Assembly (NCBI RefSeq): GCF_003113895.1
Contig: NZ_BDUD01000001.1
Location: forward strand, 2,638,754 to 2,695,841
Source: Nostoc commune NIES-4072
Lineage (GTDB): Bacteria; Cyanobacteriota; Cyanobacteriia; Cyanobacteriales; Nostocaceae
Direction of reading: 5' to 3'
DNA: 57,088 nucleotides
Below, one piece after another: positions 27,428 through 36,631 of the stretch. Position numbers and translations under genes: made by a program. Numbering within the stretch: the stretch's first letter is position 1; each line of letters begins with the position of its first letter. The notes below the pieces were generated by a model, which worked only from the letters and a program-made list of their open reading frames with translations, searched no databases and was not told the origin of the DNA.

Positions 27428-27964
27428 ATGTCTGCCAAAGTAGTTGAAATTCTCTCATCCGAAGAAATTCGTCGTACCTTAACTCGCCTTGCCTCTCAAA
27501 TTGTAGAAAGGACGCGCGATTTGTCTCAACTGGTGCTTCTTGGTATTTATACAAGAGGTGCGTTATTAGCCGAATTGTTGGCGCGTCAAATTGAGACGCT
27601 CGAAGGTGTAGCCGTGTCAGTCGGCGCTTTGGACATTACATTTTATCGAGATGACCTCGATAAAATTGGATTGCGGACTCCAGCAAAAAGCGAAATTCCT
27701 TTTGACCTGACAGGGAAAACCGTTGTACTTGTAGATGATGTAATTTTCAAAGGACGGACGATTCGCGCTGCTTTGAACGCAGTCAACGACTACGGTAGAC
27801 CAGAGGTGATTCGTTTAGCTGTGTTGGTAGATAGGGGTCATCGAGAATTACCAATCCACCCCGATTTTATTGGCAAAAAGTTACCTACTGCTAAAGAAGA
27901 AGTTGTCAAAGTTTACTTACAAAATTACGATGAACGAGATGCAGTGGAGTTAATTAGTCATTAG
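27428..27964 (+). CDS. pyrR: PyrR bifunctional regulator / uracil phosphoribosyltransferase
   Basis: PRPP-binding motif [13 protein letters not shown] at residues 99-111; also [16 protein letters not shown] and DITFYRDDL. In Bacillus PyrR binds pyr mRNA and has UPRTase activity; in cyanobacteria RNA regulation is not established. 178 aa, normal length. The last residues (LISH) and stop come from ATTAGTC repeats, as in the ClC gene. Confidence 0.9.
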   Translation: MSAKVVEILSSEEIRRTLTRLASQIVERTRDLSQLVLLGIYTRGALLAELLARQIETLEGVAVSVGALDITFYRDDLDKIGLRTPAKSEIPFDLTGKTVVLVDDVIFKGRTIRAALNAVNDYGRPEVIRLAVLVDRGHRELPIHPDFIGKKLPTAKEEVVKVYLQNYDERDAVELISH

Positions 27965-27987
27965 TCATTAGTCATTAGTCATTAGTT
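27954..27987. repeat. STRR heptanucleotide repeat (ATTAGTC)n
   Basis: About four to five copies, beginning inside the end of pyrR and providing its stop codon. Confidence 0.9.
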
Positions 27988-28024
27988 TTCTTCGCCTGCC
28001 TCTCCTGCTCCCCATCCCCCAACC

Positions 28025-28408
28025 TCACCGCAAAATTGGGCTACCGTGATGATGTACTAAATACCACTTCTCGCCAAGGAACTGAAATATATTTGTAGCT
28101 GTTGATTGTGCTTCAAGTCTTCTCCCACCTACTACTTGGAACACATTTTCTCTCAACACAACATAAGCAATTTTATCAGTAATCTCTGTAGCAATTATAT
28201 CTGTATTTATTTCAATATAAGCGGTGTTTTTAAATATCTGCTCCCAAGAGGTGCGAATTTCCTTCCAACCTCGCAGTATATTACTTCCAGGATGAATACA
28301 AAAACTACCAGTTCCTTGTGACCATACTGCACTCATTGTCTCAATATCTTTTCTTTCAAAAGCTCGATAAAAAGCTGCATTAGCCGCTAAGACTTCATCC
28401 TTAGTCAT
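28025..28408 (-). CDS. SnoaL-like / NTF2-fold protein
   Basis: A 127-residue protein with the cone-shaped NTF2 fold: AANAAFYRAFERKDIETMSA, CIHPGSNILRGWKEIRTSWEQ and WYLVHHHGSPIL. Such domains are small-molecule-binding or isomerase-like; substrate is unknown. The two HHH residues at the end and FCIHPG could form a pocket. Stands alone. Confidence 0.8.
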   Translation of the reverse strand: MTKDEVLAANAAFYRAFERKDIETMSAVWSQGTGSFCIHPGSNILRGWKEIRTSWEQIFKNTAYIEINTDIIATEITDKIAYVVLRENVFQVVGGRRLEAQSTATNIFQFLGEKWYLVHHHGSPILR

Positions 28409-28516
28409 GGGGAATTAAATAGTGAAGAGTTAAGAGTGAAGAGTTAAGAGTTAGGAATTCCTAAATTATAACTCTCAACTTTGAAAAATAAATTAGTAAT
28501 TCTCAATGCCCAACTC

Positions 28517-29350
28517 CTAATTATTTTTGACTGTACTAATAGTTTGCAATAATTGGCTAGCTGTATAAGGCTTGTATAAAAAGGCTTTGATACCCATGTC
28601 ATAAGCTGTATTAACTTTATCCTGCGAAGTTAGTCCACTGACAGCAAAGATAATACTTGCTTAACTAAAGTAGCCCCACGTTTAGCGTTTGTAATCAATA
28701 TTTGCAATAATCGCCGAGAACGCTCATCAGCGATTTGTATCTCTAACAGTTGGGCTGTCATCAGAATCGGGGCAAGAATATTATTTAGGTCGTGGGCGAT
28801 ACCACTGGCTAATGAACAGAACTTTGATAGGGCTGTTGTCCATGTTTTTCTCCCACGGGTTCTAGTGGCAGTTTCACAATTTCAAACCAGTATTTAACTA
28901 GAATCTTGATAACCTCAACTAATGAAGCAAACGTTTGTTTCTCGACCCTTTACTATGTATCGTCTCCTTTGTATTAGTATGAATCAAATTATTAACTTGG
29001 CATAGATGACAACTCTTACATTGACATAAATAATCAAGTATGTAAGTTATATGTTGAGCCTGTTCAGTTAACGTGTCGCCACAGGTCGTTTTGAGGCGAT
29101 CGCCAAAGCTTTTAATCTTACGCAGTGGCTCTTGCAGATCGTGGGAGGCGACAAATGCAAATTGTTTCAATTCTTCATTGGAACGGATAAGTTCTCGCCT
29201 CTGCCGAGTTTCTTGTTCTAGGATTAGGCTTTGAGCTGAGATAATGCCTATTTGATCTGCCAACTGGCTTACCTATTTTGTCATGAACGACATAACCGCG
29301 ATCAAACATGTAGGCATAAGAACCATCGCTGCGGCGAAATGGATTCAATG
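28517..29350 (-). pseudogene. remains of hybrid histidine kinase gene(s)
   Basis: Three coding remnants lie in order on the minus strand. 29264-29350 reads as the end of a PAS domain (FRRSDGSYAYMFDRGYVVHD). 28919-29263 is a GAF/HisKA part (SLILEQETRQRR, FAFVASHDLQEPLRKIKSFG), then loses similarity. 28670-28860 has a second HisKA of another type ([20 protein letters not shown]), and 28517-28660 is the C-terminal end of a receiver (AYDMGIKAFLYKPYTASQLL) with the usual KP. Stops and frame changes separate them. The two different HisKA segments suggest two kinases, or an exchange, followed by decay. Confidence 0.7.
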
Positions 29351-29748
29351 CCTAAAACCCAATGTCATGAAAAATTGACATTATTACCATTGCTCAACAT
29401 CTAACCAGCCACTAATGTTATGAAAACATGACAATGCGATCCCAGAAGGGCTTGTAAATTCGTGAAACAGGCAAAAAAGCTATTAAAACCCCTTGATCCC
29501 TAGATATGCTTAGTGGTTAATATTGACTTAACAGATAGAACTTCCTCGATCCCAAAGAAATGCTAATTTTGGCATAACTAAGGAATTGATTGGATGTTAC
29601 CCCCATTTAAAAACAGACTAAAAAACCTTAAAAACTGGGCAAAACCAGGAGTCAGGATAAGAAATTCATCTGGAGTGGATGACATTTTATATAGCATTCT
29701 TTAACCAGGGGAAATCATTTACCGCTTAAACTACTGGAGGCCAAAATA
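29351..29748. other. 398-base intergenic region
   Basis: Probable 5' region of the DUF4912 gene. No repeat or gene recognised; TGGAGGCCAAAATA before the ATG at 29749 gives a good ribosome binding site. Confidence 0.5.
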
Positions 29749-31011
29749 ATGGCAAAAGAACGCCCGCCACTAGAGGAGATGACCTTACGCCAACTACGCA
29801 AAGTTGCTAGCGAATATAGCATCTCTCGGTATAGCCGAATGCGTAAATCACAATTACTGGCATCAATTCAAGAAGTCCAGCGCAGTAAAAATTTACTTAG
29901 TCCATCTCGTTCATTGGAGGCACAGGAAACCGTGGAAGCTGCAAAGTTTGAATTAGGTCAGGAAGATCGAACTGGTGGATCTTTAGCTGATGTTGATGAA
30001 GGACTCGCAGATTTGCCCTCTGGCTATGGTGAAAGCCGGATTGTACTCTTACCACGCGATCCACAGTGGGCTTACACTTACTGGGATATTCCCAATGAGC
30101 ATAAAGAGGAACTGCGCCGACAAGGGGGACAACAACTCGCACTCCGGATTTATGATGTCACCGACATCAATATCGAATACCAAAGCCCCCACAGCATTCA
30201 AGAATATCCTGCTGATGAACTAGCTAGAGAATGGTATCTGCCAGTTCCAGTTAGCGATCGCGATTATGTGATAGATATCGGTTATCGTGCTGCTGATGGA
30301 CGCTGGTTGGTACTCGCTCGTTCTGCTAAAGTACACATTCCTCCTGTTTATCCTTCTGACTGGATTGAGGATGTCTTCATCACTGTCAACTTTGAAGAAG
30401 ATTTGCGTGGTAAGACTCAGTACGAACTCGTACCACCTGCCAAGAAGGTTGCAGCTACCGCCAATGGCAATGCTGGTAATGCTGTGAATGGCAACCCCAT
30501 CTACGACCAAATCTTTGGTTTAGCCGAATCTGCCGAATCACTACGGGTAGCTGGTTCTATCTTCGGTTCCCAGCATCAAGTACCAAGTTCAGCGCGTCCT
30601 GAACAAGCTATTAGCTCCTACGTTTTCCCATCTGGTGTGGGTATGTGGGCAGTTCCTACCGTGTCAGGCTTAACCGCTTCCGGTGCAGGAATGTCAGGTG
30701 TTGGCTTCTCAGCTTCCGCCGTACCAGTGCGTCCGCGCCAGTTCTGGTTAATTGCCGATGCTGAGTTAATCGTCTATGGTGCAACCGAACCAGATGCTAC
30801 CGTAACCATTGGTGGCCGTCCAATTCAGCTAAATCCAGATGGAACATTCCGCTTCCAGATGTCCTTCCAAGATGGTTTAATTGACTATCCAATCTTGGCT
30901 GTAGCTGCTGATGGTGAGCAAACCCGGTCAATTCAGATGAAATTTAATCGTGAGACACCATCTAGAAATACCAACACCAAAGAAGAAGCTGTTTTAGAAT
31001 GGTTTTCTTAA
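29749..31011 (+). CDS. DUF4912 domain protein with SAP-like N-terminus
   Basis: A 420-residue protein. Residues 8-45 (LEEMTLRQLRKVASEYSISR and RMRKSQLLASI) resemble a SAP/Rho-N type helix pair that binds nucleic acid. The DUF4912 module at about 95-215 has IVLLPRDPQWAYTYWDIP, LALRIYDVTDIN, LPVPVSDRDYVIDIGYR and PPVYPSDWIEDVF. A Gly/Ser/Ala linker (about 230-320) leads to a C-terminal beta-sandwich (IVYGATEPDATVTIGGR). Function unknown; widespread in cyanobacteria. Its own terminator follows. Confidence 0.82.
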   Translation: MAKERPPLEEMTLRQLRKVASEYSISRYSRMRKSQLLASIQEVQRSKNLLSPSRSLEAQETVEAAKFELGQEDRTGGSLADVDEGLADLPSGYGESRIVLLPRDPQWAYTYWDIPNEHKEELRRQGGQQLALRIYDVTDINIEYQSPHSIQEYPADELAREWYLPVPVSDRDYVIDIGYRAADGRWLVLARSAKVHIPPVYPSDWIEDVFITVNFEEDLRGKTQYELVPPAKKVAATANGNAGNAVNGNPIYDQIFGLAESAESLRVAGSIFGSQHQVPSSARPEQAISSYVFPSGVGMWAVPTVSGLTASGAGMSGVGFSASAVPVRPRQFWLIADAELIVYGATEPDATVTIGGRPIQLNPDGTFRFQMSFQDGLIDYPILAVAADGEQTRSIQMKFNRETPSRNTNTKEEAVLEWFS

Positions 31012-31068
31012 GTTTTGGTTTCAAACAACCTCTGAGATAAACTCCAGACTGAAATTTTAAATTATTCC

Positions 31069-31099
31069 CCGCTATAGTAATCCTATAGCGGTTTTTTTT
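31069..31099 (+). terminator. rho-independent terminator
   Basis: CCGCTATAG and CTATAGCGG pair perfectly (9 bp) around TAATC, followed by eight T. It ends the DUF4912 transcript just before the next gene. Confidence 0.93.
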
Positions 31100-31107
31100 G
31101 CATTATT

Positions 31108-32034
31108 ATGTATACAAAAAAATTATTTTTGTTATTTATCTTGATAATTGGCGCAACCTTATTATCAGGTTGTCAACAGATTGAAGCAAATTCAATCCCA
31201 AAAGCATCTAAAACTTGCCCTGGCAAAAATGCTAAGTTCAGCATCGATTTTTTTAAAACCAATAATCAAGGTAAAAAAAATCAAAGAGGTATTAACAATG
31301 TGATTATTTTTAATCCCAAATCAGCAGAATTAGATTTCAAAGTTAATGTTGGTCTATCTCATAAAATCTACGCCAAAGATTCTACGGGGAAACTGCGTAA
31401 AGAATATGTACCAAAACAGTTTCGTGAACTCATCGGCGATGATAATGCCAAATTAAACGGACAGCTACCCATTGCCGCAATTAATGCTGACTATATAGGT
31501 ACTGATGATAAACCACAAGGCTTAAATGTTTCTCGTGGTGTCGAGTATTCAGGAGTATTTAAAAATAAGCGTTCTTCCTTTGGGATATCAGGAGGTACAC
31601 CCAATCAGCGACAGGCTACTATCCAAGCTGGTAGAAGAAAAAGTGATATTCTCAATTACAATTTAGTGGGTGGTAATGGCAGATTCTATCGTCAGGGTAA
31701 ATTTAAAGATATTTGTCAAGATTTAGGAGAATTTGCTTGTAAAAATGCTAAAAATCGCTCTATGGCAGCTATTACCAATCAAGGCTATGTAATCTTATTA
31801 GTTAATGACTTGAAAGCTAATTCAGATATTGAATTATCTCAAGTTAATCAAGAGTTACTGCCAGATATGTTTGATAATGTCCTAGAAGGTATTGCTAGCA
31901 ATAACTGTTTAGGTAAGATTCAAGAAGCGATATTATTTGATGGCGGTATGTCTCCAGGATTGTATTATAACCAGAAAACTTATGTAGAAAACTTTGGGCC
32001 GATTGGTTCAGTTTTTTTGATTTACAAAAAATAA
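31108..32034 (+). CDS. phosphodiester glycosidase-like lipoprotein
   Basis: A 308-residue protein with signal sequence and lipobox (LLSGC, Cys at about 22), so an envelope lipoprotein. The body resembles the NAGPA/phosphodiester glycosidase family: IAAINADYIGTDDKPQGL, SMAAITNQGYVILLVND and ILFDGGMSPGLYYN. The family removes GlcNAc in mammals; bacterial members are mostly uncharacterised, some linked to exopolysaccharide. Assignment rests on the NADY and FDGG motifs. Confidence 0.7.
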   Translation: MYTKKLFLLFILIIGATLLSGCQQIEANSIPKASKTCPGKNAKFSIDFFKTNNQGKKNQRGINNVIIFNPKSAELDFKVNVGLSHKIYAKDSTGKLRKEYVPKQFRELIGDDNAKLNGQLPIAAINADYIGTDDKPQGLNVSRGVEYSGVFKNKRSSFGISGGTPNQRQATIQAGRRKSDILNYNLVGGNGRFYRQGKFKDICQDLGEFACKNAKNRSMAAITNQGYVILLVNDLKANSDIELSQVNQELLPDMFDNVLEGIASNNCLGKIQEAILFDGGMSPGLYYNQKTYVENFGPIGSVFLIYKK

Positions 32035-32088
32035 AAATACCAATCCTCTTTTATTTGTGGAAATCACAATATTCAGATACCCAACTTT

Positions 32089-32457
32089 TTAGAATACTGA
32101 CTCTTTAACTTTTTGCGAATTCTCAAGTTTATTTGGATTCACCCAACGATTGACAAATTCGTGATTATGTTTATACACCTTGATTTGCACTTGCTTGGAA
32201 CTTAACTTGACTACTTCGGCGGGAATTCTTTGGACATCACTAGAATCCGCGCGAGGTTTGTAAAGCCAAATGACTTTTTGCCCTACTTGAAAGTAGTCAG
32301 CATTACTAGTTAAAGAAGGCTCTTTTTCTGCCCAAGAGGGGAAAGCAATTGCTAAGTTTATCAAAAGTACTAAAACCACTAAAGTGATTTGGCAAAATTT
32401 CATGATCATTGCACTTGTCTTGGGCCTGGAAGGATAATCAATCTGCTGATCTAGCAT
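32089..32457 (-). CDS. hypothetical secreted protein
   Basis: AAAGGAGAACAATAATTAA precedes the ATG at 32457, which gives 122 residues; the ATG at 32409 would start the signal peptide more typically (MIMKFCQITLVVLVLLINLA), with cleavage near SWAEKE. The mature part (FQVGQKVIWLYKPRAD, IPAEVVKLSSKQVQIKVYKH) looks like a small beta-barrel of the Tudor/SH3 type. Function unknown. It converges on the upstream lipoprotein gene. Confidence 0.65.
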   Translation of the reverse strand: MLDQQIDYPSRPKTSAMIMKFCQITLVVLVLLINLAIAFPSWAEKEPSLTSNADYFQVGQKVIWLYKPRADSSDVQRIPAEVVKLSSKQVQIKVYKHNHEFVNRWVNPNKLENSQKVKESVF

Positions 32458-32556
32458 TTAATTATTGTTCTCCTTTGTTTTCTCAAAGTTTCTTTGAGGA
32501 ATTTAGTTAGCATTAGTTTGTTTGCTGGCAAAACACCTAAATTTGATAGCACTAAT

Positions 32557-32700
32557 ACCGCAAGACGGAAGTAAAAAGAATTGTATTCCATGCTCTTGCG
32601 CCATTTGAAATGGTGAACCAGCGCTGCGGGAGGGTTTCCCTTCCGCAGGCGACTAGTGAACCCGAAGGGTATGTTTATTTCCGCCGTGTTGTACTAGAGA
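32557..32700. repeat. dispersed repeat with nested 56-base element
   Basis: Outer unit as at 2841 and 15548 (CGCAAGACGGAAGTAAAAAG ... AAATGGT ... GTTTATTTCCGCC). The inner element at 32615-32670 is nearly identical to 15616-15670, with one extra base in its hairpin loop. The rest of 32458-32969 shows no gene. Confidence 0.75.
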
Positions 32701-32969
32701 TTTGCAAAGTTAATTACTGAGTCAAAGGTTAGTATTAATCGCAAGCCAAGTTTATACTTGTTCAAAGTGCAAATCTCTGCTAATTTCAGCATAAATCGAT
32801 TGATGCAATAAAAGCAAATAGTCTTATTTGTTAAAAGGATAAATTAAATTTATTTTAAAATTTGTGATGCTCTGCCTTGAGATCGCAATTTGAAACAATC
32901 GCTCTCAATTCTGATTCCGTTTGGCCCTTTGCGGAACGATGATTAGATTCTTCCTCCCCTACTTCCACT

Positions 32970-34277
32970 TTAGGGAAATATTGCTAGCTGAGTTTCCGGG
33001 TCAAAAAAGTGAATTTTCTCTGGTGTTAGCGATAACCATAGTTGCTCACCAGGTTGTACAAATCGGTCTGGTGGTATTCGCACTTGTAGATAACTGGTAG
33101 TAGCTCTTTGAGATCCAGGTTCGGCAATCTTAACTGCAAGAAAAGAATCGTTGCCGAGATTTTCTACCAAATCTACTTGTACCGGTATATTTTTGGTAGC
33201 AGGCATACTCAAGTTAAAGTGTTCTGGGCGAATGCCTAAAATTAGAGCTTTCCGATCATATTTTTGTAAAGCTCTTCCCCAAACTTCTGGGAGGGTGAAA
33301 CGAAACTGGGAATGAGTAATCAACTGTGGGGCATGAAATTCTACAGGAATAAAATTCATTGGTGGTGAACCAATGAACTCTGCTACAAAAAGATTGGCTG
33401 GGCGGTTGTAAAGTTCTAAGGGAGAAGCAACTTGCTGAATTTTACCCTCAGACATAATCGCAATGCGATCGCCCATTGTCATCGCTTCTGTTTGATCGTG
33501 GGTAACATAAATTGTCGTTGTCCCCAGTTGGCGCTGCAATTTGACAATTTGAGCGCGGGTTTCTGCCCGTAGTTTGGCATCTAAGTTAGAAAGCGGTTCA
33601 TCCATTAAGAATACTTGAGGGTCACGCGCGATCGCTCGTCCCAATGCAACCCGTTGTCTTTGTCCCCCAGATAGCTGTTTGGGTAAGCGATTCAGCAATG
33701 TTTCGATTTGCAACAGTTGGGCAACACTACGTACCTGTTCATCCACCGCCCGTTCTTTATCAGAAATGTAGCGCAGTCCTTTCGGTAATTTTCTTGTCGC
33801 CCCTACGAAGAGATTTTCTGTCCACGTCCGAAGATAAGGGGATGAGGGAGATGAGGGAGTAATTTCTCCCCGTGTCCCAAAACGGCGGCGCAGCCCAAAG
33901 GCGATGTTGTCGTACACCGTCATGTGGGGATAGAGGGCGTAATTTTGAAATACCATTGCGATGTCGCGTTCTTTGGGTGGTAGGTCATTGATTAAGCGAT
34001 CGCCTATCCAGATATTACCGCCAGTCATCACTTCTAAACCGGCGATTAAGCGTAGCAGGGTACTTTTACCACAACCAGAAGGGCCTACCAGCACCATAAA
34101 CTCGCCATCTGCGATCGTCAGGTTAATCCGCCGCAAGACGTTAACACTTCCCGCACGTTCTTGCGCTGCATCAGTTTTTTCCTCAAGCGTGAGGGGGAAT
34201 TGGGTTTGTAAGGTTACACCTTCCCCTTTACGCGGGGAAAAACTTTTATAAACGTTTTCTAAAATAACTTGGGACAC
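32970..34277 (-). CDS. carbohydrate-type ABC transporter ATP-binding protein (UgpC/MalK-like)
   Basis: Energises uptake of a sugar or sugar phosphate at the inner membrane. Walker A GPSGCGKST, Q-loop QNYALYPHMTVYDNIAFGLR, signature LSGGQRQRVALGRA, Walker B VFLMDEPLSNLDAKLR, H-loop YVTHDQTEA; the C-terminal TOBE/MalK-type region (IEFVAEFIGSPPMNF onward) is present. I use GTG 34277: the longer frame to 34313 begins in CATGGGG repeat (MPHAPCPIPK). Two inserts are unusual: Pro/Thr-rich residues after the first beta strand (LTLEEKTDAAQERAG) and about 45 residues between Q-loop and signature (33765-33885), encoded by GATGAGGGAGATGAGGGAG-type sequence. No permease is nearby, as is common for shared MsmK-like ATPases. 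Confidence 0.88.
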   Translation of the reverse strand: MSQVILENVYKSFSPRKGEGVTLQTQFPLTLEEKTDAAQERAGSVNVLRRINLTIADGEFMVLVGPSGCGKSTLLRLIAGLEVMTGGNIWIGDRLINDLPPKERDIAMVFQNYALYPHMTVYDNIAFGLRRRFGTRGEITPSSPSSPYLRTWTENLFVGATRKLPKGLRYISDKERAVDEQVRSVAQLLQIETLLNRLPKQLSGGQRQRVALGRAIARDPQVFLMDEPLSNLDAKLRAETRAQIVKLQRQLGTTTIYVTHDQTEAMTMGDRIAIMSEGKIQQVASPLELYNRPANLFVAEFIGSPPMNFIPVEFHAPQLITHSQFRFTLPEVWGRALQKYDRKALILGIRPEHFNLSMPATKNIPVQVDLVENLGNDSFLAVKIAEPGSQRATTSYLQVRIPPDRFVQPGEQLWLSLTPEKIHFFDPETQLAIFP

Positions 34278-34286
34278 AACTAATTT

Positions 34287-34354
34287 GGGGATTGGGCATG
34301 GGGCATGGGGCATGGGGCATTGGACAAATGACTAATGACCAATGACCAATGACA
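34287..34354. repeat. CATGGGG and ATGACCA tandem repeats
   Basis: GGGCATGGGGCATGGGGCAT, then AATGACTAATGACCAATGAC. It reaches into the open frame before the ABC gene and creates a false N-terminal extension. Confidence 0.9.
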
Positions 34355-34466
34355 GTTTAGCGCCAATCATAATATACGTTCTATGTAAATACGAAAAGTA
34401 AAAAAAACAGCTTGCATTATCAAAAGCAAACTATCCTAAATTTTAGGGCTATCAGAAGGTGTTGTT

Positions 34467-35723
34467 ATGACTACCGATGTACCTAAAAATCTTTCCCAAG
34501 ATCCGAGTATTAACCCTGTCCATGACATTGTAGACGGACAAACCACAGATTGTTGCATTGTGGGTGGAGGCCCAGCAGGAGCAGTTTTGGCGCTGTTGTT
34601 AGCGCGTCAAAGCATTTCGGTGATGCTGCTGGAAGCACACAAAGACTTTGATCGCGATTTTCGCGGCGATACGATTCATCCGTCGGTAATGGAAATTATG
34701 GAAGAATTGGGACTTAGCGATCGCTTGCTAAAACTCCCCCATACCAAAATGCGCCAAATTAGGTTTAAAACTCCTGAAGATACTGTCACATTGGCAGATT
34801 TTAGTCATCTGAAAACCCGCTATCCTTACATTACAATGCTTCCTCAGGTGAAATTCCTGGAGTTCATCACCCAAGAAGCACAAAAATATCCTAGTTTCCA
34901 TCTGGTAATGGGTGCGAATGTGCAGGAATTAATTACCGAAAATGGCGTAATTCAAGGTGTCCGCTATCGGGGAGGCGGTGGCTGGCATGAAATCCGGGCA
35001 ATCGTGACAGTTGGTGCAGATGGTCGCCACTCACGTTTGCGCCACCTGGGTGAGTTTGAGTCAATCGAAACCTCGCCACCAATGGATGTCCTTTGGTTTC
35101 GCTTACCCCGTCAGCCAGAAGACCCAGAGGGGGGAATGGGGCGCTTTGGTAAAGGTAAAATCATTGCCATGCTTGACCGTGGTGATGAGTGGCAAGTTGC
35201 TGATGTCATCCCCAAGGGAGGTTATCAACAACTACGGGCTGCGGGTTTGGAGGAATTAAAAAAATCTATTGTCGAAGTCGTGTCAGAATTCCAGCAACGC
35301 ATCGAAAATTTACATGATTGGTCACAAATAGCTTTTCTCTCGGTCGAGTCCAGCCGCGTCAAACGTTGGTATCGTCCAGGTTTGCTACTTATTGGTGATG
35401 CTGCCCATATAATGTCCCCCGTCGGTGGAGTTGGCATTAACTACGCAATTCAAGATGCTGTAGTCGCAGCGAATGTACTCAGCAAACCACTCAAAAACGG
35501 ACAAGTACAACTTAGCGATTTAGCAAAAGTACAGCGTCAACGTGAGTTGCCCACACGCATCATTCAGGCGTTTCAAACTTTTATCCAAAAGCGGGTATTT
35601 GCCCCCATTCTCATCTCAAATCGCACCTTTGTACCACCTGGGTTTTTGCGCTTACCCATCTTGCGCGACCTTCCAGGCAGGTTGATTGCTTTGGGTGTTT
35701 TTCCAGTTCATGTCAAGACTTAA
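34467..35723 (+). CDS. FAD-dependent monooxygenase (PHBH/UbiH-like)
   Basis: A 418-residue group A flavoprotein. FAD motif IVGGGPAGA at 31-39, DG motif GADGRHSRLR, and the GD motif LLLIGDAAHIMSPVGGVGIN. Substrate class includes aromatic rings or polyprenoids; no specific one can be named. ATG 34467 follows GAAGGTGTTGTT. Single gene. Confidence 0.85.
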   Translation: MTTDVPKNLSQDPSINPVHDIVDGQTTDCCIVGGGPAGAVLALLLARQSISVMLLEAHKDFDRDFRGDTIHPSVMEIMEELGLSDRLLKLPHTKMRQIRFKTPEDTVTLADFSHLKTRYPYITMLPQVKFLEFITQEAQKYPSFHLVMGANVQELITENGVIQGVRYRGGGGWHEIRAIVTVGADGRHSRLRHLGEFESIETSPPMDVLWFRLPRQPEDPEGGMGRFGKGKIIAMLDRGDEWQVADVIPKGGYQQLRAAGLEELKKSIVEVVSEFQQRIENLHDWSQIAFLSVESSRVKRWYRPGLLLIGDAAHIMSPVGGVGINYAIQDAVVAANVLSKPLKNGQVQLSDLAKVQRQRELPTRIIQAFQTFIQKRVFAPILISNRTFVPPGFLRLPILRDLPGRLIALGVFPVHVKT

Positions 35724-36038
35724 TTTTTGGCAAAAACTTTTTATATTTAATGAATGGATGGTACAATTATACTACTCCAGACAGAATTCAATGCTCATTT
35801 AGTCAGGCGAAGGTGGAGAGCAGCAGACTCTATGCTGTTCAAAGCGATGTCTACGACGGGCTACGCCTACGCTTGGCTTTTATGCTAGAAAGGACTAAAA
35901 ACTCAGAGCGGATGTAGGAAATTTGTTCAAACATTATTAAAAAATGCAAAAGATTAAACCTATCTAGATATTAATTGGCACTACATAGAAAAACCTTCTC
36001 TTTTGAAATCAGTACTTTTTGCAGTCAGGAGTAATTTA
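35724..36038. other. 315-base gap with palindromic repeat
   Basis: The palindromic repeat GACGGGCTACGCCTACGC (35845-35874, sister of 16278) is the only feature. The upstream region of the SSB-like gene includes GCAGTCAGGAGTAATTTA as ribosome binding site. Confidence 0.6.
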
Positions 36039-36611
36039 ATGAACAGCTGCGTTTTGATGGTGGAAATTATTAACGAACCGCAACTCCGCTATACAGCCGA
36101 TAATCTGGGAGTGACGGAAATGCTGGTGCAGTTTCCGAATTCCCAGAAACCAGAAGATCCGCCAGCTACCCTGAAAGTTGTCGGCTGGGGAAATTTAGCG
36201 ACAGAAATTCAGCAAAACTACCACCAAGGCGATCGCGTCATCCTGGTAGGACGTTTAAGCATGAATACTGTTGATCGTCAAGAAGGTTTTAAAGAAAAAC
36301 GCGCTGAATTGACGGTGCAACAAATTCAACCTGTTGGAGGTAGTTTTAATACTGATCCATTGCCCTCAGCAACCGTAACTCCATCATTCACTGAAACTGC
36401 TCCACGACAACCATCAGCATCCCGTCCTCCACAAAAAGACACTCCCAGTTACGAGTCACCACGTCCAGCGCCTACCCCGGCTACAAATCCTGTTGGCGTT
36501 GCTCCCCAAGCGAAAACTTACGAACCCGCACCCCAACCCACAAATTATGAGCGAACCACTTATCCGACAGTGAAAGCGGAAGAACCAGATCCAGATGATA
36601 TTCCGTTCTAA
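36039..36611 (+). CDS. single-stranded DNA-binding protein-like (OB fold)
   Basis: A 190-residue protein from ATG 36039, preceded by AGGAG. An upstream TTG (36003) is less likely. The OB fold (about 1-105) has LRYTADNLGVTEMLVQFP, LKVVGWGNLATEIQQNY and GDRVILVGRLSMNT. A Pro/Thr-rich linker follows and the acidic tip DPDDIPF is the typical SSB C-terminal peptide that recruits partners. It is probably a second, divergent SSB of cyanobacteria rather than the canonical one. Convergent with the protease gene, 20 bases apart. Confidence 0.8.
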   Translation: MNSCVLMVEIINEPQLRYTADNLGVTEMLVQFPNSQKPEDPPATLKVVGWGNLATEIQQNYHQGDRVILVGRLSMNTVDRQEGFKEKRAELTVQQIQPVGGSFNTDPLPSATVTPSFTETAPRQPSASRPPQKDTPSYESPRPAPTPATNPVGVAPQAKTYEPAPQPTNYERTTYPTVKAEEPDPDDIPF

Positions 36612-36631
36612 ACATAGAGGAACTAATGCTA

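Noticed and set aside
34277..34313. Upstream ATG for the sugar ABC ATPase
   Set aside because: The added residues MPHAPCPIPK are just a translation of the CATGGGG repeat.
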